From positions 62,001-126,000 of the forward strand of contig VXAZ01000373.1 in NCBI GenBank assembly GCA_013399875.1: a DNA stretch of 64,000 nucleotides. The letters are read 5' to 3'. Source of the stretch: Gymnorhina tibicen. Lineage: Eukaryota > Chordata > Aves > Passeriformes > Artamidae. The translations under genes were made by a program, and so were the position numbers. Position 1 is the stretch's first letter. Each line of letters opens with the position of its first letter. This document shows, piece by piece, positions 26,894-38,377 of the stretch. The notes below the pieces were generated by a model, which was given only the letters and a program-made list of their open reading frames with translations, was not told where the DNA came from and did no database searches.

Positions 26894-27777
26894 AACAAAG
26901 CTGCTGATAAGAGTATAGCCCAAAGTCACGGTTTCAAAAGATCTTCCAGCAAGGTGGTGTATCCTGGCATCTGATAGCAGGAACAATAAACATGATAGCA
27001 GTTTGAATTATGCATGTATCTGCTGCAATCATCTTTAAAAGTAGCACATAACGTTTAATAGAAGAGAAAAGCTTGTAGTCATTGTATGACTTTGGGTTGT
27101 CGTCAAGTTTCTCTTTTTCCTATGGTGTTCCAGAGCTTTGCATCAGTGACTCTCAGTTTCTGTCGCTGTTGGTGTGTTGGGCAGCCATGGTGCACACTTG
27201 TTAAGCCCCTGGAGGTGAACAGTCGTAACAGATAAGCTGTCCTTAAGGGGGTTTGTGGTGCCCTGGCTCAGTGAAGGTAAGAGAAAAGCATAACGATGTT
27301 TTTAGAGGAAAGCCAAGTCAGGCTTTGATTTTGGTCTGTTGGTTTCCTGCTGCTTTATCATGAGAGAAAAACTCTGCAAGCAAACAGCGGCACTTGCGGG
27401 AGCTGGAAGGAAAAATTGGAGGAACTTTCAGGAACTATGTAAGTTTCCTGAGAAAGACACAGTGAGGTAAAGGTTTTGTTCTGGAATTACTGAGAGGGCA
27501 GAAAAGATGGCTAATATTGTGTGTAATCACAAAGGTGAAAGGAAAAGGACACTTACTTGGAGAATTACATCAACTATTGTATCTCAGTGCACCAAAAACC
27601 CCCCCAGAACCCAATAATGAAAACATGGCTAACCAAACTGATGGTTCTAGTCCAGAGTGAATACGCAAACTGGCTGCCAGTGAGCTGCACTTGACAGGCC
27701 AATGGTTAAAGCACCATTCCAATATTTCTTGTGTGGAGCAGGAACGTGAGGAAGGAGCATGAATGCATCAGTAGAGA

Positions 27778-28407
27778 ATATTGGGCCCAAGGCTGTTCAA
27801 TATCCTCATAAGTGATCTGAGTGATGGGATCAAGTGTACCCTGGCGAAATTTGGTGATGATACCAAACTGAGAGGGAAAATGACACTTTGGAAGGGAGAG
27901 CCACCCTGCTGGATAGATTGGAAGAGCAAGTGAACAAGAACCTTATGAAGGACAAGTGTAGTATTTTGTACCTTGGAAAACATAATCCAGGACTGTATCA
28001 CAGATTGGGATCTACCCAGACCTGGGGTCGGTCCTGGTGGACAAACAGCTTGAGAAAAGAAGGCTCAGAGAAGACCTTATCACCATGTCCCAGTATTTAC
28101 AGGGTGGCTACAAAGAAGATGGAGACTCCCTTTTAACGAGAAGTCATGGAAAAGATGAAGGGTAATGGGTATACGTTACTCTTGGGGAGATTACTATTGG
28201 TCACAAGAGGGAAATGTTTCCCAGTGACAAGAATCAACCATTGGAATAATCTCCCCAGGGAAGTGGTGGATTCCCCAATGCTGGACACTTTCAAGATCCA
28301 GCTGGACAGGGTGCTGGGCCATCTTGTCTAGACCATGTTTTGCCAAGAAAGGTTGGACCAGATGAGACTTGAAGTCCCTTCCAAACTGGTATTCTGTGAT
28401 TCCATGG
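27778..28407 (+). mobile_element. CR1 LINE fragment with internal deletion
   Basis: The segment starts in the reverse-transcriptase part of CR1 ORF2. The motif around 27841-27870 (ctggcgaaatttggtgatga, then taccaaactg) corresponds to the CR1 region encoding F-x-D-D-T-K-L. It continues through the 'YLGKHNPG' region and then jumps to the 3' portion beginning near gagaaaagaaggctcagaga (28051 onward). It ends with the CR1 terminal region and a degraded TTCTGTGATTCCATGG tail. Stops and frameshifts make it non-functional. The 5' truncation and the internal loss relative to a full CR1 are inferred from the family pattern. Confidence 0.88.
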
Positions 28408-31400
28408 TAAGATTTAGGACTTGCAGACTTAGGCTACATGAGCCTGTGCTGACTTCTGATGTTCTGAGCAGGTCCACTTGGTACTGATATTTTATATTTT
28501 GAACTCCTGCCCACGCAGAGAGGTGAAAGGAACTGACAACCTCTGCTCCCTTAAGCTCTGAGGAGCTTCATGAAAGTGCACTGAGCTGAACAGTTTTTCT
28601 CAGCTCTGCAGGTATAACAGCAGATCCTTCGCTTGTGCTCTTTAGTGGCACCAACAGTTATCCTCACCCCAAGGCACTGGAGGCATCCGTGACCTTTTTT
28701 GAACGGCCTCTGTGCTCTGGAAATGTGAGTTAATATACTGAAGTGTAAATTTATAGACTGAGGGTTGATCTCTGGTGAGTGTCAAAATTATGAGAACTCG
28801 ATTCAAGGGAACTTTTGAGGGAAGAGGAAAGAATTGGTCCCAAGCAGAGCCCTTTTACTATGGATTCCCAAATGAGCCTTGGGCAGCAATAATGATGTTC
28901 TTGAGTTCCCTGTAAGACACTTCTTTTTTTTCCTAATGAGGACAGCCTGTCCTGCTGCTTCTCCAACACTATATGATATGTTCCTCATTTGCCTTATGAA
29001 AAATAAACACCAGTCCTTGGAGCTTTCCCGGACTCCACTAGAGAGGACTTTATCCGACTACCTGACATGGAAGAACACACCTATCCCAAACATGGGATGA
29101 CTGGACTACCTAGGCACTGCTCTCTGTCATACATTACACATTAAATGGATATTGGTCTAGGTTTCAGGCTGGAGTTTAGATGGATTGGGAACAACATAAC
29201 TGAAGCTGTGTCCTGGGACTGCTGTCCATCATATGGTGCTGCCAGCGCTGTGGTGAGTTGGAAGTAACTGTGGCAGTAAAGTCCTTGCCCCAGAGATGCC
29301 TCAGAAACCCAATACATGTGCCATTTTATGTGGAGCATTTACTGTTACTCAAGAAGCTTTACTGTGTCAGCAGGGAATTTTGTTTGCATCCCCTTAAATG
29401 CTGCTGTCTGTCTTTTCAAAAAGTCTTTTAAAAAGTCATTGCCTTGCAGCTGTGGAGGGAAACCTCATAATTCACAGCTACTGGGGCAGTGTAGCAGCAG
29501 GCAGCCCCTTGCATTGGCAGGACTGGGACTGTCTGTCCCTGTGCAACAGGCAGCTCTTGGCCTGGACACTTTGCTCCCAGTGAAGCCAGAGGGGGAGCTT
29601 CTCCCCAGTTCAGTGACAGCAGGATCTGACTTTTGGTGCTTTGAGTAGCAGTTTAAGGCCACCAAACGGTCATTTCTTTCTTTTTAGAATTTTTTCCCCT
29701 TTCTTAAGGCAGCCAGCTGTAGTACCAGTATGGGAGAAAGGCTCATGTGGCACTAGAGACATGTAACAGGATTTTGCCTTACATAGCGATGCAGCGGGAT
29801 TTCATCCTACTTCTCATACCACCAATAAATTCTCCCATCTTCAAGGACTAAGTGAAAGAAAAGGGTTAGAGAAACTTTAAAACAATGAAGCACATTTGAC
29901 AATACGCTGCTTAGAGCAACTTGTGTCCTTCTGAACAGTAAGAGTCAGGGAGCACTGCAAGAGGATTTTGAAGGCCTTTGTAAGGCTGGTAGGTTTGAAT
30001 ATCCAGAGGTCAACTGTCCCACGATGGGCCTGAGGTGCTGCAATAAAACCAGTGGCAAGGTATTCATGCCATCTTGCTGGGACCAGTAGCCCATGGTGCC
30101 TTCCCGCTCAGTCACAGCCAAAATTGCATTTGCTATAAACAAACAAAACAGACAGTTGGGTTTTTTAAGGGCTAGTGTATTTATTGACCCAATCCACAGC
30201 AAAAGGGAAAAAAAAAAGAATTATGTAACAAAATGAGTAATGCTGAGTGGGTGAGGGAATTTCTTGGTGTTTTCTAGCATGCAGCTACCTTCAGCAGAAG
30301 TGTGTGTGGCTAAGCTTGCATCACTGACAATGTGAAAAAAATTATTTTGCTTCAAAAGGGAAGCATTCCACCATGCTAGTAAGTCACCCTTCAGAGCATC
30401 CTTCCTGTTCATGCTAACCATGAGTAGCCATGCATGCAAAGATCTCTTCTTTTTTCACCACTAGAAAAGAGCAACCTGGTACAAAAGTCAATGAAAGAGG
30501 CCATCCAGGCTGCATCAGCTGTCAACAGTCACTGCAGCTGTTCAGTCCTCAGAAGGCTCCGTGGGCCTGCATCAACTGTCAGGCAAAATTAGGAGAATAT
30601 TCAGAATTTTCCTGAGATAAAGTGAAATAAAGCCATGCTGGCAATGTGTCTAAAAAGGGGAGTATTTCCCATGTCACTGGAAGGAAAGCAACAGTTCACT
30701 GCCATTGAAAACTTCCCCCTCTACCTTTGCAAATCTGCCCTTGGTGGTCCCGAATGCTGTTCTGATGAGACAGTTGTGGATGCAGGACTACACTTGCCAT
30801 GGCCCTTTCTTTTCCGGTGATACCAAAAGCTGCTGCAATCTGGGGTAGAGAAAGGTGGGAGGAGATGTAATACTGTATTGTTACTCTAATTTCACATATT
30901 CATTGTTCTGGGAGACATTTCCAAAAGTAGCCAAGTCTCTTTTTCTGAAGTGGCCACAATGTCATAATGTTGTGAAGTTTCCTCCTGTCTTCTGACAACA
31001 TTTCAGCTCTTGTGTATTTCCCCTCACGTTTAGTGGGTTTATCCTCCATCACCCAGGATGAAAAAATGCCAAAGCTGCTTTAGGCTGAAAGATGCTGACA
31101 TCCCAGGAGAGAGAGGTTTCTTCATGCTTGTCAAGCACTCTCCATGCTCTCATTCCCTCTCATTTATAAAGGCACCTGACAAGGAGGACTGTAACGCAAA
31201 TGTCCCAGTTGTCACAGGACTGCAGAAGGATGAACTTCCCCCTGCAGGATCTTGCACCAAAGCCCCTGCCCAGGATAGCTGGCCAGTGGAGTGCTTTGTG
31301 GGGCCTCCTGATCCAAGGGCTGGAGATGAAACCACTGAGCATCCGGTGGTTCATCCGGTGCTGTGCTTTTGGGTTGGATTTGCTGTTACATGTTTTTGAA

Positions 31401-33944
31401 AACTTTTAGAAAGCCTTCACCAGTTTATGTATATGCTAGACTGATCACTGATAGCAGGAGAAATTCTGACTTGTTGCCCCCCATTCTCTCCCGCCACCGA
31501 AATCCTTGTTTACAGAGACTTGTTTCCTTTTAAATCATTCTCCTGCACATCTGATAGGGCTGACCCGCTTCTTTTCAGAGTGAAATACCACTGTACATTC
31601 ATTTAGGGCTTGCTTGCTCACTCCCTGTAGACGACAGCCAAACTCACAATGTGCCCCTTGTGAATCGCAAGTCAGGTCTCTCCTCAACAGAAAAATGTAG
31701 GCAGGTTATTTTTGTTGCTGCCTAAAGAAGAGCAGTTGATAAATAGATTTTTCTTTTTCTTTAAATACTTTAGATTATAGCCCCCCTTGCTCACTAAACA
31801 TTTTTCCTCTGGGGCTCTGAGTTCCTCTTTTGTCTACCAGAAAGAAGAATGTAACAAACTGCTAGACCATCACCACCTCCTTCTCACAACGATCTGCGTG
31901 TCATCACCATCTGCTCAGTAAGTCTGGGTTGAGGATTTACCCCTCGCTAATCAAGACAGGGTGAAACCGAATCATGTTTGACGTTGTGAAGCTCCTTCCA
32001 CAGTGTTGTACATGCCACAAGTGTGCCACTGGGGATCCTCCCAGTTTCTTTAAAGCAGGGAAATCCTAGTGGAAGCCACATCTATGACTTTTGTGGAACT
32101 TCCCAAAGCTCCCTTCCAGCTGAGTTCCTTTCTCTATCATTTAAATTACTGCTTTGCACTGCTTTTCAGAAAGATGCTCCAGTTCAAAGGGACAGAAACC
32201 TCAGACAGTTTTATATTTAATGGACAATTGTAGTAGCTAGTAGGAGCAGAATGGGTGGTACATATGCAGTATATATCTTGTGGGTTTTTTTAATATTCAC
32301 TGCTTAGTTTTTAGTGAGTTTTCTTGTTGTGCCACCCTAATCCCTCTCCTCTCCAAGTCATTTTCTTTTTTAACTGGGCTCCTTGCAGCTCACTTTCTTT
32401 GAAGTGGAACCTCAACCCCAAAATATACAAAACCAAGTTGATCTTTTGAACCCAGGAAATTATGTGGGTTTGAACTTAGATACAAAGAAACCCAAGCACG
32501 GGGCTTACATTTGCTGGTGTGAAAGCAGGCAACAATTGGTTAAAGCAAAAAGTACTAAAAGTGGTCGTATACGCAGCCTCCCTTCCCCTGGGCATGGGGC
32601 TCTCACAGCATCCCAGGGCGCCCAACACTTGCAATGTCATCCAGCCACAGACTTTTGACAAGCTCAAAATGTGCCAGGAATCAAACAATGTGTCAGCCAC
32701 ACAGCTGCTCCCCAATTCCCTGGAAAGTCACTTCTTCTTTGCTGGAGGAATGGACTTAAGACAGTGATGCCGGGGGCATCCCAGCCCAGGTACACAAGTG
32801 GCAGCACCCCTGTCACCAGTTCTGTAGTTGTCCCACTTCCACAACAGCCAGCCTGGCCCTCTCCCTGTGTGTCCCACAGTTTGGAAACAGACTCCAAACA
32901 TGGAATGTTTCCAAGGCAGGATTTCAGTCTTTACCTTGTTCTTTGCTGTCATAAATCTCGTTTAGATCAGATACCACCTCTGGAGCAGTCCCACTTCTCC
33001 ACTACAGTGAGAATCTATCCCTAGCTTGGCTTAACTTCTGTGACCAAACTGCAATAAGTGTTTTGTTGTCAGTGCTCATCATATTTGGGATGTCTTTGAG
33101 TGCAGTTTGTAAACTGCATTTATGGGAAATACTCTGAGGACACGACACAGCTGAAGAAATTTGGTCAGGTGGGCTGATGGTCTGAAATCCTACCTGTCAT
33201 CCCATCTCTTTACTGCAGATAAAGGAGGTTGGATATGAAAAAAAATATCCTATAATTTGGATTTGCCTCTTCCACTGGATGAAGGGTAACACAGGTTCCC
33301 AGGTGACAGTGAGCTGGGCCTGTTACTCCAGGGAATAGGGGACACATGGCCACTCTGTGCCCCACATCATGGGCAGAGGACCATGATTTCCCAGCCTCCA
33401 TACCAGCAGGGTAGCTGCCCTGCAGAGATGGAAGTCTCAGATTATTTGAGTTAAGGAAGAGGTTGCTCTCAAGAGCTCCTGGCCAGCATCAGGTGCTTTC
33501 CTTATTTTTTTTAATTTGAAAACTACTTAAAATTGTTTTATTTTCCTGTAGTTGTCTTTATTTCTTTTTTTCTTTAGATTAATGGCTGCTGCTTGCTGAT
33601 GAAAGTAGCTGGAACAGCATAGGTTGAAATGCTTTGGGGAGATGGGTAGGCTGTTCAGTCAGGAGGCAAGGAGCCTCCTTCCTTGGGGAGATGGAAGTCC
33701 ATAAAAATTTTGCTGTTGGTTTTCAGAGGTGAAGGTGTCAACTCAGGGTTTCCAAGCTCCTGGCCTGACAACTGGGCACTGGGGAAGGGCACCGTGCTGC
33801 TTGTGTCCCACATTGGTTGGATGTGCTGGCCAACTTTTTCTCTTCAAAGAAAAGCCACAGAATAGTATTTTTGTTTTATGCGGTGTTAATTTGCAGATTT
33901 TTCAAAAGAATAGGTTTTGCAGTTAATGTATTGTCTTATATTGC

Positions 33945-34032
33945 GGTGGACTTGGCCAGTGCTAGGTTAACAGTTGCACTTGCTGATTTTAAAGGGCTTT
34001 TCCAACCTAACTGAGTCCATGATTCTATAATA
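33945..34032 (+). mobile_element. short CR1 LINE 3' tail
   Basis: The sequence reads as a degraded CR1 3' end: GGACTTGGCCAGTGCTAGGT, then CTTGCTGATTTTAAAGGGCT, then TTTTCCAACCTAA and the tail CATGATTCTATAATA. Only about 90 bp remain. It is a strongly 5'-truncated copy in the intergenic region. Confidence 0.82.
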
Positions 34033-37000
34033 CCTCAGGAGTGAGGACATGTGGGGAAGGGCTCTTTCAGTCCCGTGCACAGTCTGATGTACACAGGCAT
34101 GAAAGCAGCCTAATGAGAGTTGGTTTAAACTATTCTTAGCTATGAAGCAGAGGGGAAGTACAGGAAAAGAAAACAGAACATCCCCCAAATCCACCTAAAG
34201 TAATGTCAGCTGGGCTGTGAGACTCTTCTGCTTAAAAGGCACAGGTATGCTCACCGGTTTGCTTTACTTCGAGTAGTTTAAAATGTCTCTGCAACTAGTA
34301 TTATGGAAAATATATGACTGGCTAATACTGTTTTAGGAGTCACTATTTTAAATGGAGGAACTGCAAATAACCTTCCAAAATGAGAAGGCAGCTCTTACGA
34401 CACAAGAAGTTGAAGTTACTACAATAGAAGATGCTTAAAATTGTTTGTTGTGAATCATGTCAGACTGCTTATAGAGCAGGTGCTTTGCTGGAATAAATCG
34501 ATGTAATCAGAAATCTGCCCCAAATTTCCACCGTGTCTCTGAATTCATTCAATTACATTTGCACAGGTCTTTCTGATGTATAAATGACTTTCGAACTCAA
34601 CCCCATGCCTCAGAGCTGTTGACTGAAGCGTGGCGTTGGGAGGATTTAAGAGTGGCCCTGTTTGGGGTCTGAGTTGTGCTGCTGCTTTGGGCAGCGAGGG
34701 ACATCCTTCCACAGGGACTTCCAACCACGGATTGGCAAGGACCGCTAAGGGAAGAAGAGCCCGTGGCAGAAACCTGTGCCACCAACAGCCTCCATCTCAG
34801 GAGAGGGGTCTTGGGACAGCTAAAGTTGTAGACAGGTAGCTGCGGGCTTTTCAAAACTACTTTTAGGAGCTTAATGCACTCCTGAAATTGCATTTACCAA
34901 TGTCATTTGTCAAGGGCTTCAGCACAAGCTTTGCTGGGTTCCTGAAGAGCCCTGGTCAGGGTCTTCACTCGAGAGGAGAGCTGGGGAAGCAGCTCGCTTG
35001 CTGCCACGCTCCTGCTCACCTGGGTCTGCTGTGGGCTGCAGCCAGAGTGCAGAAGGCCAGACCTTTACTGAGCACAGGGACCTGCCCCCACGAGCAAACT
35101 CCCAGCAGAGCCACAGGCAGATGGAATGCCAGGGCAGCCAAGGCAGCCCTCCCACCCCGGGGCGGAGCAGTGCCAGGGAGCGGGCGCCCCTCACTCCCCT
35201 CTGTAGGTTCCTCTTTGCACCGTGGAACTCCCCCTGTGCTGATGCCTGAGGGGATTTCGTGGTCTCCGATGCACAGAGAGCCCCTGAACAAGCCACAGTC
35301 CTCAAAAGGTCTCTGCTGCCAGACGTATTGTCTCTGGGATATCTCTAACAGGTCCCCCTGGCTTAGGACTGAGTTCACCCAGTGGTATTTTAGGGAGACA
35401 GGAGAGCCTTTGTACCCAAAGGGGAAGGAAAAACCTTTCTGAAGGAAAGGAGGAGTAAACTCCTGAGTGCAAGAGCATTTAATATCTGTGGCCTATGGCT
35501 CAGCACTGCCCCTTTCTGTAGGGATCCACTTCAGAGAGCCTTTGGCAGCTGCTTTGAGGTGACGTCTGTCTCTCTTTGCTTTTGTACCTTGTGTGCAATT
35601 CCCAGGTGAGTCAGCTGGGACTTCAGAGGGGTTTGGTGAAAGCAGAAGCCATCTTTCTGTGTGCTGGGGGCTTGTGAGCGACTGTTGAGAAGAAACAGTC
35701 ACTTTTCCTGGCATGCCTTTAGTCAGTGTGACCTTAAGAGTGTGAAAAACAGGGGGCCCGGCGGTGACTGCCGTGGTTAAACAGCAGCAAGAGCATTTTC
35801 ACAAGAGGACTTCAGTCATTAACTCAGAAAACTTCCATGAAGGCAGCAGGGCTTTTGGGTAAGGTTTGAAGAGTCAGGCACTCGCAATGGCATGGAAAAC
35901 ACCAGAAATGGGTGAACAGGCTGTGAGGTGCTGGAGTGTTCGTATCACTAGCAAGGCTGGTTAGGGAGGAATTGTCTCTTAGGAGATGCAAAAAGCACCC
36001 TGTGATGCAGCATTTAATGGGGACACCACAGCTGTGTTCTTGATCAGAGCTTTTTACTTTGCAGACCAAAATGGTGGTCCTACATATTTTTGCCATCTTA
36101 AATGGAAATGGTTGATGTCCAGAAACCCCAAGTAACGAAGTCAGAAAAGCTAATGAGATTAGAATGTCTTACTCATGAGAAAACTGATTTGCAAAGGCCA
36201 AGTGTGCATGTAGGGGTCTGGCTTTAATCATCTCCTCTAACATTTAGGCAGCTGGAGATAGTTTTGTAATAGAGTTCTTGCTGCACAAAGCAACCAGCCA
36301 CCCAGCCAGGTAATTTCCTACATATGTACTCTCTGGGAGTTTTATGATTGACTTTATCTTCTTTTAATATGCAACTTATCTATCTCTCCATCTATACATG
36401 GATTTCTTTGGACAAGAGCAACTTTTTTTTTTATTAAGTATTCTCCAGCATTTGAGAAAGAAGGTTTTTATTTTTCTCCTGAAGGGTTTGACCTAGTGCA
36501 GATCCAATCTGCATGTTTCACCCTGGCCCAGAATTTGCTGGCTTAAAAACCACACAAGAGAAGACATGAGAAGTGTTCCTTTTACAGTGATAGATTTCAA
36601 GATGGTTTTACACTTAGTGAAATTACAGCTGGCGCCCTGAGTACCCCACAGTCTTAACCCTACAAATTGAAATTGGGTTTTTAGAAAGTCTTTCAGATGC
36701 CTTTAGGTAAAGCTATGGTTACTTGTCTTGATTTATGGTAGCAGTCACCTCCAATGTCCAAGATGTATTCCAGTGTTCCAAAGGTGCCTTGGCACATGAC
36801 TGAAAGGATTTTGTCTTGGCCCTGCCAATACCTTTTTTAGAGAATGGATGGTGTATTACAAACCCAGTACCTGAAAACGCCTGCACTTCTCACTTCTCCC
36901 TCCAAACGTGGCGATAATTACATTTAAATTTCAGAAGATGGCGTTGAAGATTTGCAATTAATATCCTAAACCGTGCATGTGCCTTGCTTGCCGGCGGCCC

Positions 37001-37719
37001 GCGCGGTGACAGATTCTGCGACCTGAGACGTTGCAGTAGAGAGGATGTGGATGGAAGTGCGCTGGGGACGTTAGAACAGAACAACAGCACCGGAGTGTCG
37101 TGGCACGAAACACGTGCTTGAAACCCGAAAGGCGACAAGAGAGACTCTCATGCAAGCCCGGAGCTCGTTCCTTCATCCACCAGCTCCCACCACGCTAGGG
37201 CAGGAGGCTCTGAAGGCAGGCGAGCGAGTGGGTTCCAGCCCTGGTGCCCCAAGACGGGCTTTGCGGAGGCAGCATCCCCTGGGCTCAGCGGGGCGGGAGC
37301 CGCTCCCGGCCGGAGTTGGCGCTTGTCCCTGCTCCGGCTGCTGCCGCCCCGTCGGGGTTCGCTGCCTGCGGGACCGACGCCGCTGCCGCCTCCCCCCACC
37401 TTGCCCCCCATTTCACACCTTTCGGGCTGCAAAACACGGTGTAAGGCTGGACGGGGAGAGCCCGAGCCCCGGGGTGAAAGGAGGCGGGTGTGTGTTTCAT
37501 GCCACTCCGCGATCCCGGCTCTGTGGCCCGGACAAAGTGGGTTGGGTCGCAGAGGGTGCCGGCAGGGGGTACCGACCCTGGGCATGGCGTGGGTGGGTGG
37601 GCGGATGCCCCCGCGTCTCCCCGAGCATCCCGGGGGCCCGGCCGGCGCCGTCTAGGACGTTTCTGGTGGGTGTAGCGAGCTGGGTCTTTACAGTAAAAGC
37701 CGCCCGGCTCTCACTGGTA

Positions 37720-37730
37720 GGAGTTTCCCC
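37720..37730 (+). promoter_or_regulatory. IRF4: candidate NF-kappaB site in IRF4 promoter
   Basis: GGAGTTTCCCC fits the relaxed kappaB consensus GGRRNNYYCC and lies about 265 bp upstream of the inferred start. c-Rel induction of IRF4 through kappaB sites is established in mammals. Function here is inferred. Confidence 0.45.
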
Positions 37731-37832
37731 GGGCTATTTATGTACGTGTGTCTGTCTGTACAGATTTAAAAAAACCCAACCCAGCGAGGACGTGGAGAGG
37801 GCGCCGGGCTGCACGCCCTCCCGCCCGCAGCG

Positions 37833-37839
37833 TGTTTAC
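37833..37839 (+). promoter_or_regulatory. IRF4: candidate forkhead site
   Basis: TGTTTAC is the core forkhead motif (reverse complement GTAAACA) and lies about 150 bp upstream of the inferred start. A seven-base match alone is weak evidence. Confidence 0.25.
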
Positions 37840-37955
37840 CAGCAATGGTATGTGTCACTGCCTCAGATGTTTTCCAGCTCGCCAAGTCCCCCCTCCCCTG
37901 AACCGGCTCCACCTCCGGGTCCGCCTCCCCCCGCCCGGCATGACGCCCTCCATCA

Positions 37956-37961
37956 TATAAA
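37956..37961 (+). promoter_or_regulatory. IRF4: TATA box of IRF4
   Basis: CATATAAAG gives TATAAA inside a strongly GC-rich setting, about 30 bp upstream of the inferred start of exon 1. Its position relative to the exon 1 donor at 38059 fits a short non-coding first exon as in other IRF4 genes. The start near 37987 is deduced from this box and not from transcript data. Confidence 0.7.
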
Positions 37962-37986
37962 GAAACTTCCCGGTGCCGCCGGCCCA

Positions 37987-38058
37987 GTCGCCCTGCGCCC
38001 GGTCTCAGCAGCCGCCCGGCACCGGCGGCCCCTGCCCGCTCCCAGCGCCGCGACAGAG
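37987..38058 (+). other. IRF4: IRF4 non-coding exon 1
   Basis: The sequence ends at a strong donor (ACAGAG|GTAAGC) at 38059 and starts about 30 bp after the TATA box. No ATG occurs in it, so it adds only 5' UTR. The 5' end is approximate; a pyrimidine-initiator-like CTCAGC at about 38004 is an alternative start. Confidence 0.65.
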
Positions 38059-38232
38059 GTAAGCGGGGGGCGGCCGAGCGCCCCGGGACCCCCAGCCCGG
38101 GCACAGCGCTCCCGCCGCGGCACCCGGCGGGCCGGGTAGGGAGGCGGGGGGGGCGGGGCGGGCGCCTCGGCTTCCCCCAGTCGGGGCTTCTCCTGTGGCT
38201 GGGGGCACCTGAGCGAGCCCTTTGCGTTTNGT

Positions 38233-38312
38233 TTTCTTCCTTTTTTTTTTTTTATTTTTTATTTTTTCTCCCTTTATGCTCTTTTTTACTTAATTTAAAG
38301 CAAAAAAATTAA
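38233..38312. repeat. T/A-rich low-complexity tract
   Basis: Runs of T interrupted by A lie just after an undetermined base at 38230 and abruptly interrupt the CpG island. The sequence is prone to replication or assembly slippage. Confidence 0.75.
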
Positions 38313-38368
38313 TACTCGCCCGCTACCTGCTCCTGAGGTGAAGGCGCGCACCGGCCCCCAGCCCGGCC

Positions 38369-38377
38369 GGGATTCCC
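38369..38377. promoter_or_regulatory. IRF4: candidate palindromic NF-kappaB site in IRF4 intron 1
   Basis: GGGATTCCC is a near-palindromic kappaB half-site pair lying about 310 bp inside intron 1, within the CpG island. It is followed 9 bp later by a second GGGAAT half-site. Binding is inferred. Confidence 0.45.

Larger units (their letters stand above)
20491..37986. other. intergenic region between DUSP22 and IRF4
   Basis: These 17.5 kb contain two CR1 fragments (27778-28407 and 33945-34032), a short TTTA run (26877-26893) and, from about 36990, the CpG island of the IRF4 promoter. No coding exon, RNA gene or other transposon could be supported. The spacing is shorter than the roughly 40 kb between the same genes in human. 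Regulatory elements for IRF4 are expected here by position, but none can be identified by eye with confidence. Confidence 0.75.

Noticed and set aside
34888..35442. 184-codon open frame on the + strand, with overlapping minus-strand frames
   Set aside because: It has low-complexity, Pro/Gly/Arg/Ser-rich composition, no recognisable domain and long frames on both strands. This is typical of moderately GC-rich non-coding DNA.
37114..38139. 341-codon open frame on the + strand over the IRF4 promoter and exon 1
   Set aside because: It lies in a CpG island where stops are rare, overlaps the TATA box and exon 1, crosses the exon 1 donor, and resembles no protein family.
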